Virus record (IMG/VR): IMGVR_UViG_3300017917_000693
Coordinates: 1 to 64,000 of that record
DNA length: 64,000 nucleotides
DNA from: a virus
Direction: 5' to 3' (one strand)
The position numbers and the translations under genes are program-made. Positions 14,306-23,432 of this stretch are shown piece after piece. The notes beneath the pieces are model-generated. The model was not told the origin of the DNA and did not search any database. It saw only the letters and a program-made list of their open reading frames with translations. Each line of letters opens with the position of its first letter. Positions within the stretch are counted from its first letter, which is position 1.

Positions 14306-15307
14306 ATGAAAACATATCTAGATGCACTAAAATACGTTCTGGAGAACGGCGAACGACGTGATGATCGCACAGGCACAGGTACTATTGGTGTCTTTGGCAT
14401 GCAGCAACGTTACAATCTACAGGAAGGATTCCCTGCTGTTACTACTAAGCGACTAGCATTCAAGGCCTGTTTAAGTGAGTTACTGTGGTTCATCGAAGGT
14501 TCGGATGACGAGCGCAGACTTGCTGAAATCTTACACGGGACACGTGATTTAGAAAAGAAAACTATATGGACAGATAATGCTCTGGCTCCCTACTGGTTAG
14601 AGCGTAAACCACAGAAGACACCAGGTGTTGTAGTCAATGTAGATTCACCACACGAAAAAATGCAGCACATGTTAGAAAGTGATGTAGCCGCTATTTCAGG
14701 TAATGATATGAAACTAGGTCGTGTCTACGGTGTGCAATGGCGTCGCTGGCGTCGTGCGCAGGAAATGAGTTTTTATGACACCTGGGAAAATACTGCCGAC
14801 GGTATGGTAAGTAAACCTAACCCAAATGTACATGTGGATCAATTAGCTCAATTAATTGAAGGCATTAAACGAGATCCTTTTGGTCGTCGACACATACTAA
14901 CAGCATGGAATCCGGGCGAGCTAGATCAGATGGCACTTCCGCCCTGTCATTGTTTTGCACAGTTTTACGTAAGTGCAGATCGTAAATTAAGTTGTCAGAT
15001 GTATCAGCGTAGTTGCGATATGTTTTTGGGTGTTCCATTTAATATTGCAAGTTACAGTCTACTAACACATATGATTGCTCAGGTGTGTGACCTAGGCGTA
15101 GGCGAGTTTGTTCACGTGCTCGGCGATGCGCATATATATTCTGATCACGTGGAGCAGGTAAAAGAACAGTTGGGACGTGAACCATTGCCTCTCCCCACAT
15201 TGTGGATTAATCCAGACATTAAAAACATTGATGACTTTACTATGGAGGATTTTAGATTAGATGGATACGTCAGTCACCCACCAATCAAAGCCCCAATGGC
15301 GGTTTGA
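14306..15307 (+). CDS. thyA: Thymidylate synthase
   Basis: The 333-residue protein is ThyA, which methylates dUMP to dTMP with methylene-tetrahydrofolate. It has RDDRTGTGTIGVFG near the start, the catalytic cysteine near residue 214 in PPCHCFAQFYV, QRSCDMFLGVPFNIASYSLL and HVLGDAHIYSDHVEQ. It is about 70 residues longer than the E. coli enzyme, with an insert around residues 95-165 that also occurs in other full-length ThyA proteins. There is no ribosome-binding site and the promoter places the transcript start at the ATG. With DHFR and the dCMP deaminase at 20368 it completes a route from dCMP to dTMP for phage DNA. Confidence 0.95.
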   Translation: MKTYLDALKYVLENGERRDDRTGTGTIGVFGMQQRYNLQEGFPAVTTKRLAFKACLSELLWFIEGSDDERRLAEILHGTRDLEKKTIWTDNALAPYWLERKPQKTPGVVVNVDSPHEKMQHMLESDVAAISGNDMKLGRVYGVQWRRWRRAQEMSFYDTWENTADGMVSKPNPNVHVDQLAQLIEGIKRDPFGRRHILTAWNPGELDQMALPPCHCFAQFYVSADRKLSCQMYQRSCDMFLGVPFNIASYSLLTHMIAQVCDLGVGEFVHVLGDAHIYSDHVEQVKEQLGREPLPLPTLWINPDIKNIDDFTMEDFRLDGYVSHPPIKAPMAV

Positions 15308-15584
15308 GCGTCCACACCGTGTGAGATTGTTTGCTTGGCGTAGTCATATACAAGAAGCACTAAAGTCCAGCACACGTGAAATGTACATGCAGGCCGCAGA
15401 ACAGTTTAGTAAAACTGAGAAGTATGCTTGGGCTGAACGTAACGGTGTTAAACTAGATTTTGACATTGACGAACGTGCTGTTGATTGGTTTAAGCAAGTT
15501 CGCTTTTATGCAGACTTAGATGAAACACAATATACAGATTATTGCCTAAGATTTTTTGATCACCACGACGAGAATTGGAAATGA
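15261..15584 (+). CDS. Hypothetical, 107 aa
   Basis: Function not recognised. The protein begins inside the thyA gene (47 bases shared, different frame) with GAGGA about 10 bases before the ATG. It is helical, with a repeated aromatic theme (RLFAWRSHIQEAL, MYMQAAEQF, AVDWFKQVRFYADL). A shorter version from the internal Met near residue 41 cannot be excluded. It is followed by another small gene 4 bases inside its end. Confidence 0.6.
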   Translation: MDTSVTHQSKPQWRFERPHRVRLFAWRSHIQEALKSSTREMYMQAAEQFSKTEKYAWAERNGVKLDFDIDERAVDWFKQVRFYADLDETQYTDYCLRFFDHHDENWK

Positions 15585-15739
15585 CAAATTTAAAAGACCT
15601 AATGAAAGCCGCTCTTGAAAAGAAACAAGCAGAGCAACACACAAATAACAATAAACCACTGGCTGACAAAGGACATCATGCAAAGAGTCAGGTAGGCAGT
15701 AACAAACCAGCAAAGAAATCAGCAGGAAGAGGTCGATGA
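15581..15739 (+). CDS. Small hydrophilic protein, 52 aa
   Basis: The product is a short helix (LKDLMKAALEKKQAEQH) with a lysine-, asparagine- and glycine-rich tail ending AGRGR. It shares ATGA with the gene before it and with the epimerase after it. It resembles a small nucleic-acid-binding or ribosome-associated protein only in composition; no function is known. Confidence 0.55.
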   Translation: MTNLKDLMKAALEKKQAEQHTNNNKPLADKGHHAKSQVGSNKPAKKSAGRGR

Positions 15740-16710
15740 AAATATTACTCACTGGCGGTGCTGGTTTTATCGGGCACAATGTAACACGCATGTTGTCCGA
15801 ACAGGGGCATCAATGTGTAGTCGTTGATTCTTTCACTACATATAATTTTGTGCCAAAAGAAGAATTACAATACCTAACAGACAACAGACTAACAGAAACA
15901 CGTATGGGTCGTGGCGTAGCAGTATATAATAACGATATCCGTGATACTGTTGTACTTCCTGATCTATTCAAAGAACATCAATTTGATACAGTCATCCATT
16001 TAGCAAGTTATCCTAGACAAAAAGTTGTTAGTGTTAACCCGTTATTAGCCAGTGATGTCATGAGCACTGGATTAATTAACCTGTTGGAATCTAGTCGCGA
16101 ACACAATATTAAAAAGTTTGTCTACATTAGTTCTAGTATGGTCTACGGTGACTTTGACGCAGATGTTAGCGAATCAGCAGAATGTCGTCCTATTGGACAG
16201 TATGGCATTATGAAGTATATGGGCGAGAAACTAGTAGAAGATTACAGTCGTCGGGGTTATTTCAAACATGTGATTATTCGTCCAAGTGCTGTCTATGGCG
16301 AGTGGGACGTAGAGGATCGTGTAGTCAGCAAGTTTATGACCAAAGCCATGCGAGGTGAGACTCTTAAGGTCAATGGTGCCAACGAGGTACTTGATTTTAC
16401 CTACGTAGAAGATACTGCTCAGGGTATTGCGTTAGCCGCAACAAATGACCAAGCTCACGGTGTCTACAATATCACACGTAGTGATAGTCGTATGTGGACA
16501 TTAAAAGAAGCAGCTGAACTTGCTATTAATATAGCAGGACAAGGTACGTTAGAAATTGCTGATCGTGATCTTAGTTTTCCTAAACGTGGACGTTTAGATA
16601 TTAGTCGGGCACAACAAGAACTAGGCTATAATCCAAAAGTAGGTGTAGAAGAAGGTTTCCGTAGGTATTATGAGTGGTACAATCAAAATCCCGTTCTTTG
16701 GCGTAGATAG
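15736..16710 (+). CDS. NAD-dependent nucleotide-sugar epimerase/dehydratase
   Basis: This 324-residue extended short-chain dehydrogenase has the NAD-binding motif GGAGFIG at residues 7-13, HLASYP after strand four, the catalytic serine in YISSSMVYG and the YxxxK pair in YGIMK. VIIRPSAVYG and FTYVEDTAQGI fit a GDP- or UDP-sugar epimerase or dehydratase. It prepares an activated sugar, probably for the aminotransferase made from the overlapping next gene. The two genes converge with the glycosyltransferase and radical SAM operon on the other strand, which would use such sugars. The exact reaction cannot be told. Confidence 0.88.
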   Translation: MKILLTGGAGFIGHNVTRMLSEQGHQCVVVDSFTTYNFVPKEELQYLTDNRLTETRMGRGVAVYNNDIRDTVVLPDLFKEHQFDTVIHLASYPRQKVVSVNPLLASDVMSTGLINLLESSREHNIKKFVYISSSMVYGDFDADVSESAECRPIGQYGIMKYMGEKLVEDYSRRGYFKHVIIRPSAVYGEWDVEDRVVSKFMTKAMRGETLKVNGANEVLDFTYVEDTAQGIALAATNDQAHGVYNITRSDSRMWTLKEAAELAINIAGQGTLEIADRDLSFPKRGRLDISRAQQELGYNPKVGVEEGFRRYYEWYNQNPVLWRR

Positions 16711-17776
16711 GCAGTACAGCAACATACGCGAAGAAATCTTAGATGTCACTGACAGTGTCTATTCGTCTGGACAAGTCTTAGATGACATACAGACTAAAAA
16801 CTTTGAATCTGTTGTTGCTAAATTAACAGAACGACGTCATGCTGTGGCAGTTAACAGTGGCACACAGGCACTTATATTTGCCCTGCGTTGTGTAGATTTT
16901 TACAGTATATTTTCTAAACACAAAGTACTTGTACCTACACAGAGTTTTGCCGCAACACTTAATGCTATTCTTGAAGCAGGATTTGATCCTGTATTCTGCG
17001 ATGTTGATCCAATCACTGGACTAATGGACATAAACAGCATACCTGTAGAACCAGATGAACTAGCCGCTGTACTATATGTAAACTTATTTGGCAACATCGT
17101 TGACTACGACAAGTTAATGACCTATCGAGAGTATTGGAACACACATAACATTCCTATCATCGAAGATGCCGCACAAAGTTTTGGCGCATACTATCGTGGT
17201 GTACCCAGTGGTAAGTTAGGTGACATCAGTTGTCTGAGTTTTGATCCCACCAAGAATTTAAACAACTATGGTTCGGGTGGTATGGTCTTAACCGATGATA
17301 TCGACTTTGGTGAACTTATACGCAGTCTTCGTAACAATGGTAAAGCGCACGATCATGCCATGAGTGGTACTAACAGTCGTATGAGTGAAGCAGACTGTGC
17401 GCAGATGCTGATCAAATTAAAATATTTTAATGAATGGCAGGCACGTAGAAGAACTATTGCTGAATACTACACAGAATCTTTAGATGGGTGTGTTGATCTA
17501 ATACCCATTGACAGCAAAGTAGAACATGCCTGGAGTAAGTACGTCATACATCATCGTGCTCGAAATGGTATTAGACATCACCTTAAAGAGCAGGGCATTG
17601 AATCGCGCATACACTACGAAGTACCCCTACACCTATTAGATTCTGCAGGTCCACAGGGTATTTTTGAAGGTGCTGAAGAATTTAGTATGAGTTGTTTAAG
17701 TTTGCCTATCTATCCAGAACTGACAGACAGCGAAGTTGAATATATTGTTGACTCAGTTAAAGAGTATACTTTTTAG
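16670..17776 (+). CDS. DegT/DnrJ/EryC1 sugar aminotransferase
   Basis: The 368-residue PLP enzyme has NSGTQALIFAL near residues 62-72, EDAAQSFGA, and the PLP lysine in SFDPTKNLNNYGSGG, all typical of DegT-family aminotransferases that add an amino group to a keto-sugar nucleotide. GQVLDD near the start is also usual. The start at 16670 lies 41 bases inside the epimerase gene after GTAGG, so the two are coupled and likely act in sequence. The last 20 bases overlap the convergent 872-residue gene, with no terminator between. Confidence 0.92.
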   Translation: MSGTIKIPFFGVDRQYSNIREEILDVTDSVYSSGQVLDDIQTKNFESVVAKLTERRHAVAVNSGTQALIFALRCVDFYSIFSKHKVLVPTQSFAATLNAILEAGFDPVFCDVDPITGLMDINSIPVEPDELAAVLYVNLFGNIVDYDKLMTYREYWNTHNIPIIEDAAQSFGAYYRGVPSGKLGDISCLSFDPTKNLNNYGSGGMVLTDDIDFGELIRSLRNNGKAHDHAMSGTNSRMSEADCAQMLIKLKYFNEWQARRRTIAEYYTESLDGCVDLIPIDSKVEHAWSKYVIHHRARNGIRHHLKEQGIESRIHYEVPLHLLDSAGPQGIFEGAEEFSMSCLSLPIYPELTDSEVEYIVDSVKEYTF

Positions 17777-20375
17777 CCCAGTATTCCTGTAACCACGCCC
17801 ACTCAAAGCTCCGTAATAGCTCCGTGTAATCTCCGTTGACCAGCTTGTAATATTCCACAGCATCTTCTGCGCCACGGATACTCCACTCTGCATGTGTACC
17901 TTCTGCCTGAGTCAGCCATACTTTCAATCTGTGATTGCTTTCTACACTACCCGTCTTTTCAACATCGTCTTTGAGTTTTATAACTTCGCGGAAGGCAGTG
18001 CGCCATGTTAGTTCAGGTGTAGTATTATAATGTGCGGTAGCACTTAACACAGGGACCACAGCATGTGGTTTGCTTAGAGTAAAGTCTAGGCCATGTTCAT
18101 CTGTCTCAAGTACTAATCTCTTGTTATAGGCGATAACACCCATGTGTCCATACTCAAGTCCGTTTACAGGATTCTTACTGTGGAAAATATAGTGCTTAGG
18201 TTCCTGTAGCATGTCAGGTTGCCAATCCCAATCGAACCCTGGATCAACTTCTATCTTAGCAAACACAGCAAAGAACCAAGGCGTCTTACTTAGGTCAGCT
18301 GCTGCCTTATACGCGGCACTACGACCGTTAACATTGGCTACGCGATGTACTACTCTACGTGTTGGATCTATACAGTCCGTTAGATGTTTGTACCAACGCT
18401 CAGCATCAGGTTCGCCGTTACTAATGTAAACAATATCCAAAGGAGTATCTAAAATCATGAGTATTTTATCAACATACGGATAATCATAGGCTTGTGTATT
18501 AATGTAATTTTTCGCCTCTCTTGGCACTAAAACTGTGCTGTTTCTAGACGAAAACGACATGATTTTCTTGTCTTTTTCACCCCAAATGCTTGGGTTATAC
18601 GTTATATCACGAATGTACTGTGTAAACCATGTATATGGATGTTTAAATTCGTGCTGTTTAATTGCGCTGATTAAGTCGTCACCGTCGTAGGTAACAAACG
18701 GCATAGGCAAGCGTGGTACACGCTGTTCTTCGCAGTAGTTAATAACGTTAAACCAATCAAGCAAGTCTAGTTCAACCATTTGCTTCTTAAATGACTCTAC
18801 ATGTATATAGAATGTATCACCTCGAGTTTGATTGGCACTAGGGAATACATGTATCATTTCGCGTTGCCAAGGTTCAGGTTGCCATGAAAAATCAAAGCGT
18901 GTATAGTCGCATAAACTGCTGATAATCCATACGTATTCTGTTGTTGCGGTGCTCATAATGCGTTTAAAAGTATCCAGGTAGGTGTTGACATACCTAGTTG
19001 TTTTAATCTTAGGATAACGCTGTTTTGTGTGGGCTATAACGTCATTTAAATTACCATGATCTACGTAGTAAATATCATGCAAATCATCAGGTACATACAC
19101 CTGCTGATCTTTAACAAAATTAAGGTTAGGAAACTGTTCTAATCCTGATGCCCACGCACTGTTACGCTCAAATTCCCACTTGTTTATAAGGAAAGTATCT
19201 GACCATTTTTGCCATTGACTGCCAAATACATGTGTCATGTAAGTTTGCCAGGGCTGTGCGTGCCAACTAAAGTCAAAGTCATCGTAGATGTTTTCGCTAG
19301 AGATCACCCAAAATTTGGTGGTTTTTGTGCGTTGTAGACACCGTTTAATTGTGTCCATCATACTATTAGCATAGCGTATTTTCTGTATGTGCGGATACTT
19401 CTCCTGTAGTCGCTCAAAACGTTTACTACTACTGCTATTACTTTTGTCTACATAAAATATATCTAATACTTCTAGCACAGGTTTGTCATGTTGCCCAACT
19501 ATTGGTATAGGGCCAGCAAACTTAATTTCTGTAGCGCCGGGTACAGTATAGGTTAATCCTACACTCTGCTGAAACTCTGTACCAAAATGATAGATGTAAG
19601 GTGGATCCTGTGGGTGTGGTACCCAACTAAAATCTACAGTGTTGGCATTTACTTCTTCAGGCACGGTCCAGTGTGTTTGATCAGGTAAGGTCTTGGCTAC
19701 TAGGACATCAATGAATTTTTCTTTGGTTGCGCCAGGCACATGATATTCTGGTCCTCCTACAGGATTCCATACTGTAGGGAATTTATATATGTAAGGTTCT
19801 TCTGCTGGATGTGGCACCCAACTAAAATCAAAACTTTCTTGATCTATATTGTCAGGTACTACCCAGCGACTCATATCACTGCGAGTGCTGGCGTAAAAAT
19901 AATCTACATATTTGATTTCTGTAGCACCTGGCACGCGATATTCGGGGCCGCCGATACGTTCCCAACCCCACTTGACAGGAAATTGATAGATGTAAGGTGG
20001 ATCCTCAGGATCGGGTGCCCAGGTACAGTCGATGCTGTCAGGATCTATGTTATCAGGAATATACCAATAGTCTGGATTAGGCATGCGGTGGGCATACATA
20101 TCATTGTGATAGTTGTATACTTTTTGATCCACAGTCCACTTGTTAGCCAAATAAACTCTGCCATCTTGTTGCCATTGATTAGGCCAAGTGTGTATGTGAT
20201 GCGCTTCCCATGGAACAGGACGATAGTTAAAGTTAAACTGCTGGTAATCATTTTGCCCATCAATATACCAAAACCAGCGTGTGCGACTTTGATCTGCCGC
20301 ATCAGCTAAACTAGTTGCTGGTTGTTCGTATGGAAACAGTCCTGGTTTAGGACCTTGATAGAATACATCAAACAT
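17757..20375 (-). CDS. 872-aa modular repeat protein, transferase-like end
   Basis: This protein is built from repeats of one theme, (F/Y)DFSWxPxPW. An N-terminal unit is at residues 1-85. Three short units (about 103-155, 170-222, 236-286) each end in VPGAT and share DPPYIY-type cores. Two longer units (about 293-400 and 422-530) carry FYVD or YYVD and (F/V)WIISS or FWVISS-type strands, and a divergent C-terminal domain starts near 650. The C-terminal domain (DIVYISNGEPDAE, SAAYKAAADLSKTPWF, GLEYGHMG, TWRTAFRE) is paralogous to the 297-residue protein at 32346. The layout of the longer units recalls nucleotide-diphospho-sugar transferases, without a clear DxD. It is the last gene of the long operon. 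I infer a glycan-related function. Confidence 0.7.
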   Translation of the reverse strand: MFDVFYQGPKPGLFPYEQPATSLADAADQSRTRWFWYIDGQNDYQQFNFNYRPVPWEAHHIHTWPNQWQQDGRVYLANKWTVDQKVYNYHNDMYAHRMPNPDYWYIPDNIDPDSIDCTWAPDPEDPPYIYQFPVKWGWERIGGPEYRVPGATEIKYVDYFYASTRSDMSRWVVPDNIDQESFDFSWVPHPAEEPYIYKFPTVWNPVGGPEYHVPGATKEKFIDVLVAKTLPDQTHWTVPEEVNANTVDFSWVPHPQDPPYIYHFGTEFQQSVGLTYTVPGATEIKFAGPIPIVGQHDKPVLEVLDIFYVDKSNSSSSKRFERLQEKYPHIQKIRYANSMMDTIKRCLQRTKTTKFWVISSENIYDDFDFSWHAQPWQTYMTHVFGSQWQKWSDTFLINKWEFERNSAWASGLEQFPNLNFVKDQQVYVPDDLHDIYYVDHGNLNDVIAHTKQRYPKIKTTRYVNTYLDTFKRIMSTATTEYVWIISSLCDYTRFDFSWQPEPWQREMIHVFPSANQTRGDTFYIHVESFKKQMVELDLLDWFNVINYCEEQRVPRLPMPFVTYDGDDLISAIKQHEFKHPYTWFTQYIRDITYNPSIWGEKDKKIMSFSSRNSTVLVPREAKNYINTQAYDYPYVDKILMILDTPLDIVYISNGEPDAERWYKHLTDCIDPTRRVVHRVANVNGRSAAYKAAADLSKTPWFFAVFAKIEVDPGFDWDWQPDMLQEPKHYIFHSKNPVNGLEYGHMGVIAYNKRLVLETDEHGLDFTLSKPHAVVPVLSATAHYNTTPELTWRTAFREVIKLKDDVEKTGSVESNHRLKVWLTQAEGTHAEWSIRGAEDAVEYYKLVNGDYTELLRSFEWAWLQEYWAKKYTL

Positions 20376-20880
20376 CTAATCGTTCGACTTGGATTCCGGA
20401 ATCACGAAGAAACCTAATCCCACTGTCATCCCTATAATCAGTTGCGTAGAAGACATGCTTAATACCTGACTGATAAATGATTTTGGCACAATCGAGGCAA
20501 GGACTATGTGTAACAAATAGAGTTGCGCCGAGACCAGACTCACTGCTCCTAGCGAGTTTCGCAATAGCGTTCGTTTCTGCATGTAATACCTCTGGTTTAG
20601 TTTTTAATCTATATCTGCCAGTACTGTCTACGTCTGGCCACTGTTTTTCAATTTCATCAGGGTCTAGCCAGCCGCCTGCATCTGCGTTCATGTACTCTAT
20701 ATATTCACAGTTGTTATCCCAGCCGCTGGGCATACCATTATACCCAATACTAATAATTCTATCGTCTTTAACTACAATAGCACCGACTTTTAATCTACGT
20801 GCATGACTTAGGTTAGCGTAGATGTGTGCGGCCTGCATGTGTGCCTGTTGATATTTAGGTTTCATTCCTCTAATATCCAT
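20368..20880 (-). CDS. dCMP deaminase
   Basis: The 170-residue protein has the zinc and catalytic residues of the family: HAE at 100-102 in EVLHAETNAIAKL and PCLDC at 127-131. GYNGMPSGWDN at residues 46-56 matches the substrate-binding loop of dCMP rather than cytidine deaminases. It deaminates dCMP to dUMP for thymidylate synthase. It is unusual in lying inside the sugar/radical SAM operon, away from DHFR and ThyA on the other strand. A start at the second methionine (20865), sharing ATGA with the kinase gene, is also possible. Confidence 0.9.
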   Translation of the reverse strand: MDIRGMKPKYQQAHMQAAHIYANLSHARRLKVGAIVVKDDRIISIGYNGMPSGWDNNCEYIEYMNADAGGWLDPDEIEKQWPDVDSTGRYRLKTKPEVLHAETNAIAKLARSSESGLGATLFVTHSPCLDCAKIIYQSGIKHVFYATDYRDDSGIRFLRDSGIQVERLDV

Positions 20881-21296
20881 ATTAAGTCGGCAATCATTGC
20901 GCAGGTTTTTTCAAAATCGTCAAACGATTGTACATGAAAGTAAGGTCTTTCCGTTGGAGGCTCAAACAGTGCATTAGTATCTGCATAAGAACTTTCTTTG
21001 ATAGTGTCTAACCAAACTAGCACTGTGGGGTCAAATATTTCTCTGAACTCTGCTGTTGGGCATACAAAATTACAAATTGGTACAATACTGTTATACTCGG
21101 CCGCGGTAGCTAGGTCACGCATACGTTCAGCTTGACGACGTCGACCTTCTAGTGAAAAATCAAAATCTTGCAGTTGTTCTCTTACAACATCTGCATCAAA
21201 AATTTCCACTGCCATATTTTTAGATACTTCTTTGGTTAACATTTCAGCAAAGGTAGTTTTACCACTACCTGGCAATCCCATAATTAATATTCTCAT
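20862..21296 (-). CDS. APS-kinase-like P-loop kinase
   Basis: A Walker A motif (GLPGSGKT, residues 7-14) opens this 144-residue protein. FDADVVREQL, LQDFDFSLEGRRRQAERM and VCPTAEFRE follow the plan of adenylylsulfate kinases and related small kinases. It is shorter than CysC (about 200 residues), so the substrate could be another small alcohol or a sugar. Its stop and start overlap with its neighbours, and it is co-translated with a carbamoyltransferase gene. Small CysC-like kinases are frequent in cyanophage sugar-modifying clusters. Confidence 0.75.
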   Translation of the reverse strand: MRILIMGLPGSGKTTFAEMLTKEVSKNMAVEIFDADVVREQLQDFDFSLEGRRRQAERMRDLATAAEYNSIVPICNFVCPTAEFREIFDPTVLVWLDTIKESSYADTNALFEPPTERPYFHVQSFDDFEKTCAMIADLIWILEE

Positions 21297-22789
21297 GAAA
21301 AAACTCGTACTCCATATAACTGTTCAAAGCGGTCAGCATCTGCGCGATCATTGACCATTGGCTCACCTCTGATGTTCAGACTTGTGTTTAGTAACATAGG
21401 ACAACCTGTCCATACATACCACTGCTCTAAGAGTTCTCTAATTCCCGATCCATTTCTAGGTACTGTCTGAACGCGACTGGTACTGTCAACATGACAAATA
21501 GCAGGGAACTTAGCAGGCTGCTTGCATCTAGCGACAACCTGCATGTATGGGCTGTTATCCCAGCCGACAGGCATGTCAAAATATTCATGTACAAGTTCCT
21601 CAAGAATAACTGGAGCGAATGGTCGAAACTGTTGTCTACGTTTGATTTCATTTACCTTAGCCTTAATATCTGCTCCTCTAGGATCTGCTAATAAACTCCG
21701 ATTACCAAGGGCTCGCGGCCCGAACTCCGCTCGTCCGCTCGCCACGCCACAGATTTTACTTGTGGCTAGCTCGCTAAGAATATCCTTAACAGGATAACTA
21801 CCAGTAATATTGTGCCCAAGATAACTATCACGCCAGGCCAGTCGTCCTCCATAAACCAACGCAGCGGCACCAAGGCTACTGCCAGCATCACCAGGACAAG
21901 GCATAATCCATATACTATTAAAATATTCACCGAGTATTCTATTGGCCACACAGTTAAGTGCAACCCCTCCCATATAAACTAAATTACGACTCTTTCCTAG
22001 ATCCTGAGCTTTTCTTATTATACTGGCTATTAGATCTTCTGTCAACTCTTGTACATGATAGGCCATGTTTACATTGTCAGCAGGATAGGCAACTTCCTTG
22101 GGCACACCCAAATGAAAGTTATGTTTGAATGTTATATCGCGTTCACTCTCTAACACAGTACTACGTAGTCTGATGTCAGCGATGCTGTCATATTTGCCCC
22201 AGCCGGCCATGCCCATTAAGATGTATTCTTCGTCTAAGGGTTTTAGTCCTGCCTGTTGTGTAAAGGCACTGTACATTAGTCCTATGCTGTGTGGATAGCG
22301 TTGACTCCAAAGTTTCTTGTATCTTGCTCCGCCGCCACTGCCATCATAGTATGCTGACCAAATACTAGCAGTGTCCCACTCACCGATAGCATCAATTACC
22401 ACAACCGTAGCCTCAGTGTAAGGACTTGTTTGGAAACCTGCGGCGGCATGGCTTAGGTGATGATTGTAATACTTTATAGGTAGAGTGTGTAGTCCTGCTC
22501 GGGGAGCAAGATTTAATAATTGTCTGCGTAGATCATGAGACTTAAACACTTCACCGTACTGGCCAGCATATAGCTGTCGGGTACGCTTTAGCCAAGGTTT
22601 TTCATAGTAGGCCATACTATCAAAATGCCCAGCGTGAGCTAGTGCATCTTGTATTAATCCAGGGTGCAGTTCACTATCATGTTTGCATTTACTATAACGT
22701 TCGCTGTGTCCGGCAAATACTATTTTGCCATCACAGATGGCTGTTACAGCTGCATCATGGAAACCACTCGAAACGCCTAATATATTCAT
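21293..22789 (-). CDS. NodU/CmcH-type carbamoyltransferase
   Basis: The 498-residue protein begins MNILGVSSGFHDAAV, the usual start of carbamoyltransferases of the NodU/TobZ group. NHHLSHAAAGF holds the metal-binding histidines of the N-terminal ASKHA domain and DAIGEWDTASIW is the nucleotide-binding part. The C-terminal domain has RAEFGPRALGNRSLLADPR, RPFAPVILEE and NTSLNIRGEP. It transfers a carbamoyl group from carbamoyl phosphate to a hydroxyl on a sugar or antibiotic. At about 500 residues it is shorter than the usual 570-600, mainly in the middle. It overlaps the SGNH gene by 35 bases. Confidence 0.92.
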   Translation of the reverse strand: MNILGVSSGFHDAAVTAICDGKIVFAGHSERYSKCKHDSELHPGLIQDALAHAGHFDSMAYYEKPWLKRTRQLYAGQYGEVFKSHDLRRQLLNLAPRAGLHTLPIKYYNHHLSHAAAGFQTSPYTEATVVVIDAIGEWDTASIWSAYYDGSGGGARYKKLWSQRYPHSIGLMYSAFTQQAGLKPLDEEYILMGMAGWGKYDSIADIRLRSTVLESERDITFKHNFHLGVPKEVAYPADNVNMAYHVQELTEDLIASIIRKAQDLGKSRNLVYMGGVALNCVANRILGEYFNSIWIMPCPGDAGSSLGAAALVYGGRLAWRDSYLGHNITGSYPVKDILSELATSKICGVASGRAEFGPRALGNRSLLADPRGADIKAKVNEIKRRQQFRPFAPVILEELVHEYFDMPVGWDNSPYMQVVARCKQPAKFPAICHVDSTSRVQTVPRNGSGIRELLEQWYVWTGCPMLLNTSLNIRGEPMVNDRADADRFEQLYGVRVFS

Positions 22790-23432
22790 AGATTTTCTCA
22801 GCTACTACTTTATGCCCTTGCTCAAGGAAATGTCCCCCAGGGCCAATGGGTAATCCTTTGGTCCAGGTTACCATTGCTTCGTCATACCACCCAATAAAAT
22901 ATTTAGAATTTACTTCTTTAAAAAGATGTCGATGATAATGTCGAATACTACAGTTCCAGTGTTCGGTTTGATGTGTTTGTACCATTAAATATCTTTGATC
23001 TTGCGTTTTGAAAAAAGATTGTAACAGTATTACATCTCGCAACCATTGACCATAATACCAAGCATCTATCAGTTCAGTGTTCTGTGCAGTTGCTAGCCAC
23101 TTTAACGGAATACTGCGTTCATCTCTATGAGACATTCTTTCGGTATTTTTCTCGGCCCAGATGTCAAAAATACCATGGTCATCAGCTAATTCAATACGTT
23201 TTGGGTTAGTCCAGGCTACAATTATCAATTCAGGTTGATGTTGTAGTGTAACATCAATAGCTCGTTTGACAATTCTGGTATTACCCACACCACCGCGACC
23301 CAGGTTGTTAACTTTAACATTTAATTTTTGTTCTAATAATGCAGGCCATGCGTCAGGGCAATAATAGTTATGACTAACATAACTGCTTAGTTCATCACCA
23401 GCAGTAAAACTATCACCGATGCAGTAAATCAT
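22755..23432 (-). CDS. SGNH/GDSL-like hydrolase
   Basis: The protein (225 residues) starts with the nucleophile motif GDSFTAGDE (GDS at residues 6-8), followed by a GRGGVGNTR block with the oxyanion glycine and IIVAWTNPKR near the third block. The late histidine block reads GGHFLEQGH: the histidine is present but the usual aspartate three residues before it is replaced by proline. Family members remove or transfer acyl groups on sugars and polysaccharides. It is coupled to the 33-residue gene before it (ATGA) and to the carbamoyltransferase after it. Confidence 0.8.
   Translation of the reverse strand: MIYCIGDSFTAGDELSSYVSHNYYCPDAWPALLEQKLNVKVNNLGRGGVGNTRIVKRAIDVTLQHQPELIIVAWTNPKRIELADDHGIFDIWAEKNTERMSHRDERSIPLKWLATAQNTELIDAWYYGQWLRDVILLQSFFKTQDQRYLMVQTHQTEHWNCSIRHYHRHLFKEVNSKYFIGWYDEAMVTWTKGLPIGPGGHFLEQGHKVVAEKIYEYIRRFEWFP

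Noticed and set aside
19740-20309. 189-residue open frame on the plus strand
   Set aside because: It is antisense to the repetitive 872-residue gene. Its isoleucine- and tyrosine-rich sequence follows from the repeats on the other strand, and it has no ribosome site or neighbour.
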